Positions 17,190 through 25,375 of a stretch of DNA of 64,000 bases are shown one piece after another; position 1 is the stretch's first letter, and every line of letters starts with the position of its first letter. The position numbers and the translations under genes were made by a program. The notes under the pieces are model-generated. The model saw nothing but the letters and a program-made list of their open reading frames with translations. It had not been told where the DNA came from and made no database searches. The stretch is from Cellvibrio fontiphilus_A (lineage in GTDB: Bacteria; Pseudomonadota; Gammaproteobacteria; Pseudomonadales; Cellvibrionaceae): NCBI RefSeq assembly GCF_042646205.1, contig NZ_JBHRTF010000004.1:124001-188000 (forward strand). The letters run 5' to 3'.

Positions 17190-19120
17190 TTAATATGGCG
17201 ACTTTTGTTCTGCCTTTTTCAAGAACTCGAAAAGTTTATTCTTTGCTCGCCAATCCATAAACCATATGCGCTTGGAGGTGAAATCTAAAAATTTCTTACT
17301 ATTAAAATTCAACTTTTGATCGCCAATTTTTGAATCCACCTTTCTATGGATAGCTTTTGCCCATTGCTTTTTATAATCAACACCAATCCATGGGCAAGAC
17401 ATCAAATCTAAAACAAGTATTACATCGTGAGAGCATATTGGATTAAATTTTGAAGAAAAATATTCTGAAAATTTATCGCAATAACTTTTTTGTAAAAAAT
17501 GATATTCGGCATGATTTGACGCATAGTAAATGATAGTAATAATAGAAAAGTAGCAAAAATCATCAGAGTGATGTTTTTTGGATTTCTCAAGCCAATAAAT
17601 TAGCGTATTTTGATTGATTTTTTCATATTCCCATATTTCACCTAAAACAAGAATTAGATTCCACTCTTCAACATTTAAATTAATGTTGTTGTCGATTTTT
17701 GTTTTTATGTGGTTTGTTGCCTGCTCAAAAAAACCCGAGCAATGTTTGGCTTAACTTTGCTATTCTCAATTTTAAAGTGATTAAATATATCTAAAAAAAA
17801 CAAACAAATAATATTTGTCGTTCTGTAATTGCTATCATAGGAATACAGGACAAACATGACATTTATTAAATAGTGTGAAAGCTCAATAGATTGATCATCT
17901 GTGATAGTCGAGCTTTTTAATGTTTTCTTTGCTATGGATGATATTGATTGCAGTGCATACCTTGAAATACTGGAAAAATCGATTTTGTTTGCAGTGACGC
18001 ATTTTTTTATGTTTTGCAAAAGCTGATTGCATGATAATCTAGGATTAAAATATTTGTTATAACCCTCGGCAGTAATTGCTTTCTCGAAAAACTCATCGAT
18101 AACACGTGATATTTCTATTTTTGCATTTGATTCTGAGGTCATGAATGGTCGTTCATATGACTCAGTTTTACCTTCATTTATGTATAATTTTATTTTAACT
18201 AATTCAGATTTTAATGCTTCTATTACTTTATCCCGCACTGAAAGATTATTTGTAAATATAAAATAGTCATCAACATACCGACATATAGTGTAATTTTCTT
18301 TGATCTTTATCCCGGCGGAATGAAGCTTTCGAGAGACATTTTGGTCTACTCTTTGAAGAATTATCTCAGCAAATATTCTTGATATCTCAGGGCCTACAAC
18401 AATCCCATTTGTTTCATTGTAATTGCTTTCCATCATTAGTCTGTCGAACTCACTTTCAAAGCTAATTTTTCCTTTTCCTGAGTTGGACTTTGCATACCAT
18501 TTATCTTTAACTGACCACCCAATCGTATGCGTATATATATTGTAAAAGCATTTTGAAATATCCAGCATTTCCAGATATTTAAACTTTTTTTCAATGTGAA
18601 GAAATTTCCATGAATCATAAAAATTGAAAAGATAGCTATATGGCTTATAGACGAAAAAAGATCTATATGTGCTTGACTCTGTTGAAAATGGGTCGCCAGC
18701 TGTTTCAACATTGCCGTCATTATCTAAAACATTTTCTTCATCTTTGCTTTCGTTGTCAGCATAGTAATATTTGAAGTTGGCGAATGGGCGACGAAGGGAG
18801 AATTCACTTTTGCTGCAAAGATACAAAATATAGTCTTTATTTTTTTCATAAAAAGATGAGATTTCAATTTGCTTTGCTGGATGAATTATGGATAAAACCC
18901 TGGAAGATCCATGTTTACTGGTGATATGGTAATCATAGGGAATAGTATATGATGTTGTAATCAGCAGCTTTTCCAAAAGACTTGGCAAGCTGTTCATATA
19001 TTTATTTACAGATGAATGGAAAGAAACATTCGTGAAAGGAAATAGCTTTTCAAACGGCAATGTCTCCGTCAGTAACGCTCTATGCCTATCTGTTATCCTT
19101 ACCTTTTTTTTATTTTCCAT
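17190..19120 (-). pseudogene. drt3b: Drt3b-type reverse transcriptase (UG8-like), one-base frameshift in a T7 run
   Basis: The larger reverse transcriptase of a probable DRT type 3 system. The first frame (19120-17705, 471 aa) has motif A EMLDISKCFYNIYTHTIGW, motif B NGIVVGPEISRIFAEIIL, motif C RYVDDYFIF and motif D LYINEGKTE. It stops soon after a T7 run (minus strand, CGGGTTTTTTTGAG, about 17733). One extra T there joins it to a further ~180 codons ending at 17190, giving exactly 643 residues. The helical C-terminal part includes EEWNLILVLGEIWEYEK and MSCPWIGVDYKKQW. The start overlaps the 3' end of drt3a by 11 bp and has an AGGTG ribosome site. The shift may be a sequencing error, slippage, a phase switch or real decay. 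UG8 assignment rests on motif style and partner. Confidence 0.75.
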
Positions 19121-20316
19121 ACCAACACCTTTTAATAAACGATATGTCGCTCATTGCATAATCATGGGTTATTAAATTCTTGAATCCGGCTACAAATGAA
19201 ATTCTTTTAAGCCTCATCTGAAGTTGATTTGACATTAATATATTTCTGGATTTGGCAAGTCCGTCATTTGAAAAAATATGATATCTAAGAAACGAGTCTA
19301 GGCCTTTTAGTGAGTTTTCGCACGCTTCTGCCAGATGATAATTGTAGTGAATACCAGAAATTATATTTTGTTTTTTCTCTGCACCAGATAATTTAAAATT
19401 ACTAGCCAAATACTCTATTCTTTTAAAGAAAATGTTATCGTAACCTGTTTCAGAAAAATCCAGTATTGAATATATAATTCGACTTTTTATTTTATTTATT
19501 TTTTTTCTTTGCTATATCTACTTCTAGCTGTTCATTTTTCCTGAACCTGTAACCCAAGAAATCAAAATCTATATCATTGTAGCCATCATTTTTTTCGCTA
19601 GACATAATTCGTGTTTTCGCGGAATTTAACGATAGTGGTAATTTAATTATTTTTTTTATTTGGTTATAGATATCTCTTGGATTTCTATAGCAAAAAATTA
19701 CAATATCATCTACAAATCTCCCATAGTAATAAATCCCATCAATCTCTTTTATCCGTTTGTCTATGGGTTGCATGTAATATTCTGAAAGCGTGGAGCTAAG
19801 GCAAATGCCGCGAGGTAGTCCACCTTGGGAATGAGATGCTATAGTATCTAAATATTTTGTGAGTAATGTTTTTGAGCCATTCGAGAGCAGATTATTCTCT
19901 TGTATTTTCTTAATAACTTCAGCATGAGGAATTGACTCATAAAAGCTTTTTAAATCTAGCTTCAATACATAGAACTTAGTCTTTTCTTCCGCCAGATATT
20001 TAGTCAACCAGACTATGGAATTTCTATTGCTGGATTTTATTCTGAATATTCTCTTTACATTATCATCAAGTTTTCTCATCAAAAGTCTATTTTCTAATGA
20101 GCCAGCGGAAATATATTGAAATCCATTAATTTTTCCTCTTTGAAAAGGACTAAACTGAAAATGGGAATTTGAAATACTTTCCTCAAGGCTCGTTAGTCTT
20201 GGTAATAACTGATCAATACTTCTGTAGCCGTTCTCTCCATGGAAATCAGTCCTTTTAAGAAGTCGCTGGAAATTTTTTACAGTAAATGATTGATCTAACC
20301 CTTTTGTTTTTTCCAT
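19110..20316 (-). pseudogene. drt3a: Drt3a-type reverse transcriptase (UG3-like), one-base frameshift in an A8 run
   Basis: The smaller reverse transcriptase of the pair, upstream of drt3b. The first frame (20316-19492, 274 aa) contains the core: ENRLLMRKLDDNVKRIF, motif A VLKLDLKSFYESIP, motif B GGLPRGICLSSTLSEYYM, motif C YGRFVDDIVIF, LPLSLNSAKT and DFLGYRF. It stops after an A8 run (GCAAAGAAAAAAAATAAATAA). Removing one A continues the frame through INKIKSRIIYSILDF and FFKRIEYLASNFKL to a stop at 19110, giving exactly 401 residues. No maturase, HNH or integrase domain is fused, which argues against a group II intron. A UG3/UG8 pair defines DRT3 (Gao et al. 2020 nomenclature). Whether the shift exists in vivo is open. 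Confidence 0.78.
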
Positions 20317-20479
20317 GTTTATTATCCAATATACATTTGTTTTAATGAGGATTTTTTAGCTTACATTTTAATTACGAGCTGTAATTCTAAATTTATAAGC
20401 TATAACTGCGAATACAACAGGGAAAAAGTGGTGTCCATAGGAACAATTCTTGAAATTGTTGCTCCATCACTTTTATTGG
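20317..20479. other. AT-rich gap between transposase and drt3a
   Basis: 163 bp that must carry the drt3a promoter on the minus strand unless it is read from the transposase promoter. No hexamer pair stands out. No copy of the 20-bp transposon end was found here, so the transposase gene does not appear to be a separate nested insertion. Confidence 0.4.
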
Positions 20480-21601
20480 TTAGTCAATTGGCACTCGCAT
20501 CTCGTCATTACGCTTTGCTCCTTGCCAATAGCCTCTCCACCATTTTGATAACCCAGCACTCAAAGTTTTTCCTAGCAAATCAGAAAGTCTTTCCTTTTCC
20601 GTTTTCTTTCTGCAATCTTCTCTCCAGGCCATTTCATTTGCATAATCAATCATGTATTTAGCCATCATTCGATGAAAAACTCCATACTCGCTTCTTCTGA
20701 GGCGACTAAAAAATGACTCCGCCTGATTATTATTTACGCCATTAACAGTTGAATACTCCTTTGAGTGCTCAACTGTCTCATGCGTAAAATACATTGAGTA
20801 GCTTGTGTATGCTGGGCTTTCGTCTGTTCTCACCAAACTTCCTTTCTTTATATAATTTTGCGCAATATGTTTAGCGGTTTTTTCATCTTCAGAAAGACTA
20901 AGCAGACAGCGAGTTTTAACTCCCCCCAATCCAGGAACAACTTCTCGAATAACCATCACAATCCTGCGGTTACGTTTTTTTCGATTAAAGTTTGCTCTCG
21001 ACTGGGAGCTACGTTTTGCACCTTGGCTTTTGCCAAGCTTAATTTTATTGGCAATATCCTCTGGTTTGGCTTTATGCCTAAATTGCCCACTCCTGGGTTT
21101 GCCCCCAAAGTGGCCGCCATCAACATGGATTTCTCCGGAAAACGGAGCATTATCGATAGCTCTGGTAATGGATTCCCTCAATTTATGGCAGAACACCCAA
21201 GCGGTTTTGTAGGTCACCCCGAGCTTTCTTGAGAGAGATGATGCTGAAATGCCATTAGGGCTGGCGGTGAATTCAAACAACATCAATAACATTTTTTTAA
21301 ATGAAAGTTTATGATCAGCCAATGGAGTTTTTGTGGTAACACTAAAATATGCATCGCAATGTTTGCATCTCCACTGAAACCGTGTTTTGCGAAAATAATG
21401 AGAATCTAAAACACCGCATGTAGGGCAGGATTGCTCATCTTTAACTCCCCATCTCTGCTTGCGAAAGAATATAAAAGCGTCTTGTTCTGACATGTCTGCA
21501 ATATCAATAAGCGATAAATCCCTTACCGCCCGGGATAATAACCAATGTTGCCCCATAGGATCAGCCTTGCGCCGCCGCAGTACTGTACCCGTCTGGCGCA
21601 T
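20480..21601 (-). CDS. ISXO2-like transposase (IS1595 family)
   Basis: 373 residues from the ATG at 21601, or 358 from the ATG at 21556 (MGQHWLLSRAVRD), which has AAGG about 11 nt upstream. A zinc-ribbon (CPTCG about residues 60-64, CKHC about 79-82) precedes the ISXO2-like catalytic domain, with likely acidic residues in EIHVDGGHF and VRTDESPAY and in the NNNQAESFFSRLRR block. Basic runs (KRSSQSRANFNRKKRNRR) suggest DNA contact. It appears intact. It is the only recognisable recombinase inside the element and its family fits the 8-bp target duplication, so it probably mobilises the whole unit. Confidence 0.88.
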   Translation of the reverse strand: MRQTGTVLRRRKADPMGQHWLLSRAVRDLSLIDIADMSEQDAFIFFRKQRWGVKDEQSCPTCGVLDSHYFRKTRFQWRCKHCDAYFSVTTKTPLADHKLSFKKMLLMLFEFTASPNGISASSLSRKLGVTYKTAWVFCHKLRESITRAIDNAPFSGEIHVDGGHFGGKPRSGQFRHKAKPEDIANKIKLGKSQGAKRSSQSRANFNRKKRNRRIVMVIREVVPGLGGVKTRCLLSLSEDEKTAKHIAQNYIKKGSLVRTDESPAYTSYSMYFTHETVEHSKEYSTVNGVNNNQAESFFSRLRRSEYGVFHRMMAKYMIDYANEMAWREDCRKKTEKERLSDLLGKTLSAGLSKWWRGYWQGAKRNDEMRVPID

Positions 21602-21669
21602 TAATCTGTAAACTTGGATGACTGAGGCAATAGGAGGCCTAACCCGGCAATCAAAATATGATTACCGTG

Positions 21670-21698
21670 TTGACAACCTAATATGAAAAGAACAAAAT
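21670..21698 (+). promoter_or_regulatory. Plus-strand promoter upstream of a short terminated transcript
   Basis: A perfect -35 (TTGACA, 21670-21675) and a 4/6 -10 (CAAAAT, 21693-21698) are 17 bp apart. They drive transcription away from the transposase into the short segment that ends at the terminator at 21740-21766. Confidence 0.45.
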
Positions 21699-21704
21699 CG
21701 TGGG

Positions 21705-21775
21705 AATCAAAGGCCGTCTAAATCTTTGATGAACCACTTAAGCCAGATGTTTGCCGCATCTGGCTTTTGTCTTTT
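21705..21775 (+). ncRNA. Candidate ~70-nt small RNA within the transposon
   Basis: A predicted transcript from the promoter at 21670-21698. It has a first stem-loop TCAAAG / CTTTGA (about 21707-21729), a short linker, and a strong terminator hairpin AAGCCAGATG / CATCTGGCTT (21740-21766) followed by TTGTCTTTT. No plus-strand gene lies upstream that would need this terminator. It could be antisense to the leader of the transposase mRNA. This is an inference from sequence layout only. Confidence 0.35.
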
Positions 21776-21810
21776 ATAGCCCCTCTCTTATTTATCTAGA
21801 TTTATTTATC

Positions 21811-22095
21811 TCATTGATTTACCTCATTATTTTCAGGTGTTTCATTCATTAATCTCTGCTTCGCCAACCAAAAGGCAACATCTTTAGCAAGAGCAAACTT
21901 TCCGCGTCGACTCTTAATTGAGAAAACCTTAACTGGTACGGTTTTTCTTACTATCGCTTGCCTAAGCGCTTCTGTGGATCGGTATCCAAGGCAATTGGAT
22001 AGAGATTTGCCGGTTAAAAGAGCCGTTCCGTGCAGCGTCATTATTTTTTCCTCTAAATGAGCTGCCAGCAGCTCGACTTCTTTTTCAGTAGCCAA
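21811..22095 (-). CDS. Small passenger protein, probable helix-turn-helix type, unknown function
   Basis: 94 residues. I do not recognise a named family. The central part (ALLTGKSLSNCLGYRSTEALRQAIVRKTVPVKVF) reads like a helix-turn-helix followed by a basic turn, then KSRRGKFALAKDVAFWLAKQR. A small DNA-binding protein, perhaps a regulator of transposition or cargo expression, is a reasonable inference. It lies upstream of and collinear with the transposase and diverges from the 322-aa gene across a 184-bp AT-rich gap. Confidence 0.6.
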   Translation of the reverse strand: MATEKEVELLAAHLEEKIMTLHGTALLTGKSLSNCLGYRSTEALRQAIVRKTVPVKVFSIKSRRGKFALAKDVAFWLAKQRLMNETPENNEVNQ

Positions 22096-22279
22096 AGTTA
22101 TTTATCCTAGTTTCTAAGTGACAGAGCCAGACTAACTGTGATTGGATTGAGTTAATATGGCTTTTTTGAGGGGCTAACAACCAGTCAAATATATAGAAAA
22201 ATAAATAAAGTACTTATATTTCAAAGTGTTATGATTTTTTAGCGGTTGTGGCATACCGAATGCGAAATTTATCTTAGAA

Positions 22280-23248
22280 ATGTTTTCATTCAAAAATTAC
22301 AAAAAACTGAACTACACAGTTCGTTCCATCACGACCAGATATTGGGCTGAAGTAATAAAGGGGCTGCTGGGAGCTGATTGTGCAAACCAAATATTGGCTG
22401 CTCATAAGAACCCTAATGGGACAATGGCTCCTGGATGGTCGAATAATATGTCAAGGTATTGGAATAGGATGCTCAGGGGGGAGCCTGCTTCTAGAGAGAA
22501 TAATGTAAATATTACTGAATCAATCCTGCCTGGTACCAAAGCGATTTTCAGTCACCCTCTTTGGCACTTACTTGGCGCCACGGATATAACTCATAAGCTA
22601 TTAATGCAAGTATTCTTGGCCCTTCCAGCATTTTTTCATTCGAAATTATATGAGACTGCACCCAATGGTCTTATTTATCGAAAAAGAACTGTTAATAAAA
22701 GATTTCTTATTCACCTATCATCGCTAAATTCGCTAGATGCCCTGACCTGTTTGTTGGCATTGGCTCTAGAAGCGAAATTAGAGGGGAATCAGAACTATCT
22801 TCTTCGATATGAAATGGGAGTGATTAAGGTTTTGCTTAGGTTGTCAGTATTATCGGAGATAAAATTTATTTACGGTGGTTTGTATCAATCTATCAGCGCT
22901 CGTATGAACCAATCTCAATCAGATCTTGAAAGATTGAGTACTCATGATTTTCGTTTGATGCCCCCTTTAAGAATCCTTCCTGACGACAGATTTAATATTG
23001 ATCGTGCAGTCGCCATTTATAGTAATGCGTTGGAAATTGCATCCAAGGTGGGATTGGTATCAGATAGGAAGGAGCAACAATTCTTATTTCTTTACTCTGT
23101 CAACCATGTTGACTTGGGTAAGGTATGTGTCGAGTTGAACTCATTAATGCAAGGCGATTTACAGATTAACCAATTAAGTGAAGCGACCAAAGACACCTTA
23201 AGAAGATTTGATCGTTTACTGAAAAAACCACGAAGAGGCGCGAGGTAG
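22280..23248 (+). CDS. Transposon passenger protein of unknown function, 322 aa
   Basis: I do not recognise this protein. It is mostly helical, with no signal peptide and no obvious catalytic motif. The N-terminal ~90 residues are basic and aromatic (NYKKLNYTVRSITTRYWAEVIKGLLG, MSRYWNRMLRGEPASREN), then ESILPGTKAIFSHPLWHLLG; the C-terminus is highly basic (RRFDRLLKKPRRGAR). GC content is moderate (about 42 percent in one sampled line), higher than in the reverse transcriptases, so it may have a different origin. It ends 7 bp before the right inverted repeat. A defence, regulatory or transposition role is possible but unproven. Confidence 0.7.
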   Translation: MFSFKNYKKLNYTVRSITTRYWAEVIKGLLGADCANQILAAHKNPNGTMAPGWSNNMSRYWNRMLRGEPASRENNVNITESILPGTKAIFSHPLWHLLGATDITHKLLMQVFLALPAFFHSKLYETAPNGLIYRKRTVNKRFLIHLSSLNSLDALTCLLALALEAKLEGNQNYLLRYEMGVIKVLLRLSVLSEIKFIYGGLYQSISARMNQSQSDLERLSTHDFRLMPPLRILPDDRFNIDRAVAIYSNALEIASKVGLVSDRKEQQFLFLYSVNHVDLGKVCVELNSLMQGDLQINQLSEATKDTLRRFDRLLKKPRRGAR

Positions 23249-23267
23249 CTTTGGGCAACAGCTACCT
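23243..23267 (+). other. Hairpin overlapping the right transposon end
   Basis: AGGTAGCT (23243-23250) and AGCTACCT (23260-23267) are perfectly complementary around a 9-nt loop. The first arm overlaps the stop codon of the 322-aa gene; the second is part of the inverted repeat. It might terminate that gene, though no U-run follows. Confidence 0.5.
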
Positions 23268-23282
23268 AATAGCGTTTTCAAA
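23255..23282. repeat. Right transposon end: terminal inverted repeat plus target duplication
   Basis: GCAACAGCTACCTAATAGCG (23255-23274) is the exact reverse complement of the left end. It is followed by the second copy of TTTTCAAA (23275-23282). Confidence 0.9.
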
Positions 23283-23300
23283 ATGCCTTAACAGGCTGCT

Positions 23301-23330
23301 CCTAAGAAGCCGTTAAATGCGCTTCTTAGG
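23301..23330 (-). terminator. Stem-loop at the 3' end of ilvD
   Basis: A perfect 10-bp stem, CCTAAGAAGC / GCTTCTTAGG, with a 10-nt loop, lies 13 nt beyond the ilvD stop. There is no U-run, so it is a weak intrinsic terminator or an mRNA-stabilising stem. Confidence 0.55.
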
Positions 23331-23342
23331 ATAGGTTGAGTT

Positions 23343-25187
23343 TTATAGCAGTTTATCCAAATCACGCACTGCCCCTTTGTCTGCACTTGTCGCCAACATT
23401 GCGTAAGCTTTTAGTGAGGCAGAAACTTTGCGTGGGCGAGTTTCAGTTGGCTTCCAGGCTAGTGGGCCTTTGGCTTCTTCCTTGGTGCGACGTGAATTCA
23501 ATTCGGCATCAGTAAGGGCAACATTAATACTGCGATTTGGAATATCGATACGGATGATGTCGCCTGTTTGAACCAGACCAATGGCACCGCCCGCAGCAGC
23601 CTCGGGTGAAACGTGGCCGATGGATAGACCCGATGTTCCACCGGAAAAGCGACCATCGGTTAATAATGCACAGGCCTTACCTAAACCTTTGGATTTTAAA
23701 TAACTGGTAGGGTAAAGCATTTCTTGCATTCCTGGCCCACCTTTAGGGCCTTCGTAACGGATGACCACTACATCGCCTTCTTTGACTTTCCCATCCAGAA
23801 TATCGGCAACTGCTTTATCCTGACTCTCTACTACGTAGGCTTTACCTTCGAATACCCAGCAACTTTCGTCAACACCAGAGGTTTTAACCACGCAGCCATC
23901 TACTGCAATGTTGCCTTTAAGCACTGCCAAGCCACCCTCTTTGCTATAAGCGTGTTCTACTGAACGAATACAGCCTTCTGCGCGATCGCCATCAAGGCTT
24001 GGCCAGCGGGTGGATTGACTGAACGCAACCTGAGTTGGAATTCCTGCAGGCCCAGCTTTATAAAAGGTAGCCACAGCCTCGGAGGAGGTGCTGATGATGT
24101 CCCATTTATCCAGAGCCTCTTGAAACGTCTTACTATGCACAGTGGGAAGATGATTGTGGAATAAGCCTCCGCGGTTTAGCTCAGCAAGAATCGCCATTAC
24201 ACCACCCGCCCGGTGTACGTCTTCCATGTGATATTTCTGGGTGTTGGGTGCGACCTTACAAAGCTGCGGAACCTTGCGGCTCATACGATCAACGTCAGCC
24301 ATTGTAAAGGGCACATCACCCTCTTGAGCGGCGGCAAGCAAGTGAAGGATTGTGTTGGTTGAACCACCCATTGCTATATCAAGTGCCATGGCATTTTCGA
24401 AGGCCTCGAAGCTGGCGATAGATCTGGGTAGGACGCTATTGTCGTCCTGTTCGTAATAGCGTTTTGTGATTTCAACGATGCGACGACCTGCTTCCAAAAA
24501 GAGTTGTTCTCTGTCTGCATGTGTGGCGAGCAGTGAGCCGTTACCTGGAAGGCTTAAACCGAGTGCTTCCGTAAGGCAGTTCATAGAGTTGGCAGTGAAC
24601 ATGCCCGAGCAAGAGCCGCAGGTAGGGCAGGCGGAGCGCTCATAAGCTTCTACTTTTTCGTCGCTGGCTGAGTCATCGGCGGCGATTACCATAGCATCAA
24701 CCAGGTCGAGTTTATGCTCTGCAAGCTTGGTTTTGCCGGCTTCCATTGGCCCGCCGGAAACAAAAATAACCGGGATGTTTAGGCGCATAGCCGCCATCAA
24801 CATGCCTGGGGTTATTTTGTCGCAGTTGGAAATGCACACAATTGCGTCGGCGCAATGGGCGTTGACCATGTATTCAACCGAGTCGGCAATAATGTCACGA
24901 CTGGGAAGGCTATACAGCATGCCGTCATGGCCCATCGCGATGCCGTCATCCACTGCGATAGTGTTGAATTCTTTTGCCACGCCACCAGCTTTTTCAATTT
25001 CACGCGCTACCAGTTGCCCAAGGTCTTTCAGGTGGACATGGCCGGGCACAAATTGGGTGAAGGAGTTTGCGATAGCGATAATCGGTTTATCAAAATCGCC
25101 ATCTTTCATTCCGGTTGCGCGCCATAGTGCGCGGGCGCCGGCCATGTTGCGGCCGGAGGTGGTGGTTTTGGAGCGGTAAATAGGCAT
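23343..25187 (-). CDS. ilvD: Dihydroxy-acid dehydratase IlvD
   Basis: 614 residues, as expected for the family (E. coli 616). Dehydrates dihydroxy-acids to 2-keto acids in isoleucine and valine synthesis, just before the transaminase encoded by ilvE at 37018. The iron-sulfur cysteines are visible in CISNCDKITPGM and CPTCGSCSGMFTANSMN, with GRFSGGTSGLSIGHVSPEAAAGG near the C-terminus. A 9-bp hairpin (25206-25228) lies in its leader. It is the gene nearest the transposon's right flank and is undamaged. Confidence 0.96.
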   Translation of the reverse strand: MPIYRSKTTTSGRNMAGARALWRATGMKDGDFDKPIIAIANSFTQFVPGHVHLKDLGQLVAREIEKAGGVAKEFNTIAVDDGIAMGHDGMLYSLPSRDIIADSVEYMVNAHCADAIVCISNCDKITPGMLMAAMRLNIPVIFVSGGPMEAGKTKLAEHKLDLVDAMVIAADDSASDEKVEAYERSACPTCGSCSGMFTANSMNCLTEALGLSLPGNGSLLATHADREQLFLEAGRRIVEITKRYYEQDDNSVLPRSIASFEAFENAMALDIAMGGSTNTILHLLAAAQEGDVPFTMADVDRMSRKVPQLCKVAPNTQKYHMEDVHRAGGVMAILAELNRGGLFHNHLPTVHSKTFQEALDKWDIISTSSEAVATFYKAGPAGIPTQVAFSQSTRWPSLDGDRAEGCIRSVEHAYSKEGGLAVLKGNIAVDGCVVKTSGVDESCWVFEGKAYVVESQDKAVADILDGKVKEGDVVVIRYEGPKGGPGMQEMLYPTSYLKSKGLGKACALLTDGRFSGGTSGLSIGHVSPEAAAGGAIGLVQTGDIIRIDIPNRSINVALTDAELNSRRTKEEAKGPLAWKPTETRPRKVSASLKAYAMLATSADKGAVRDLDKLL

Positions 25188-25205
25188 AGCAAATGACCTC
25201 GTGGA

Positions 25206-25228
25206 GCCGCTAGCAGACGGCTAGCGGC
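25206..25228 (-). other. Stem-loop in the ilvD leader
   Basis: GCCGCTAGC and GCTAGCGGC pair perfectly over 9 bp around the loop AGACG, about 20 nt upstream of the ilvD start. No T-box or leader peptide was recognised. It may mark the end of the argA message or affect ilvD translation. Confidence 0.45.
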
Positions 25229-25375
25229 GCTGGCAATTGGTGGGTGAAATGAGCAAAATCATAGCAGAAATCGCCTCTAATCGGCATATCAATGCACATG
25301 CGGGAATTTACTGGAAGAGTGGGGTTTGTGATTGCGGCGCGCCTTTGGGCCGGGCCGCAAGCATAAGTATGTAAG

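Larger units (their letters stand above)
16418..23274. mobile_element. IS1595-family-type transposon carrying a DRT3 anti-phage cargo
   Basis: A 6,857-bp element bounded by perfect 20-bp inverted repeats and flanked by the 8-bp direct repeat TTTTCAAA. It encodes an ISXO2-like transposase at 20480-21601. From memory, IS1595-family elements make 8-bp duplications and some carry passenger genes, so transposase and ends agree. Cargo in order: a ~170-aa unknown (+), candidate ncRNA (-), drt3b (-), drt3a (-), transposase (-), candidate small RNA (+), a 94-aa unknown (-), a 322-aa unknown (+). The base composition is foreign: the 60-base line at 17761 holds only 10 G/C. It inserted between convergent genes, just after a terminator. 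Confidence 0.85.

Noticed and set aside
17190..17405. Independent 71-aa gene downstream of drt3b
   Set aside because: The same frame is open back to the T7 run and completes drt3b to 643 residues.
19110..19409. Independent 99-aa gene between the two reverse transcriptases
   Set aside because: Its frame extends upstream without a stop to the A8 run and completes drt3a to 401 residues. The apparent start is an internal TTG.
17190..20316. Diversity-generating retroelement
   Set aside because: There are two reverse transcriptases, no accessory avd-like gene, and no template/variable repeat pair was noticed. The motifs fit paired defence reverse transcriptases better.
17190..20316. Group II intron or retron
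   Set aside because: Neither protein has a maturase or endonuclease extension, no domain V-like hairpin was seen, and the paired, overlapping genes are not a retron layout.
20340..21700. A separate IS1595 insertion nested inside a larger island
   Set aside because: No convincing inverted repeats or octamer duplication were found next to the transposase gene. Perfect ends and a duplication occur at 16418 and 23274, so the transposase most likely belongs to the whole unit.
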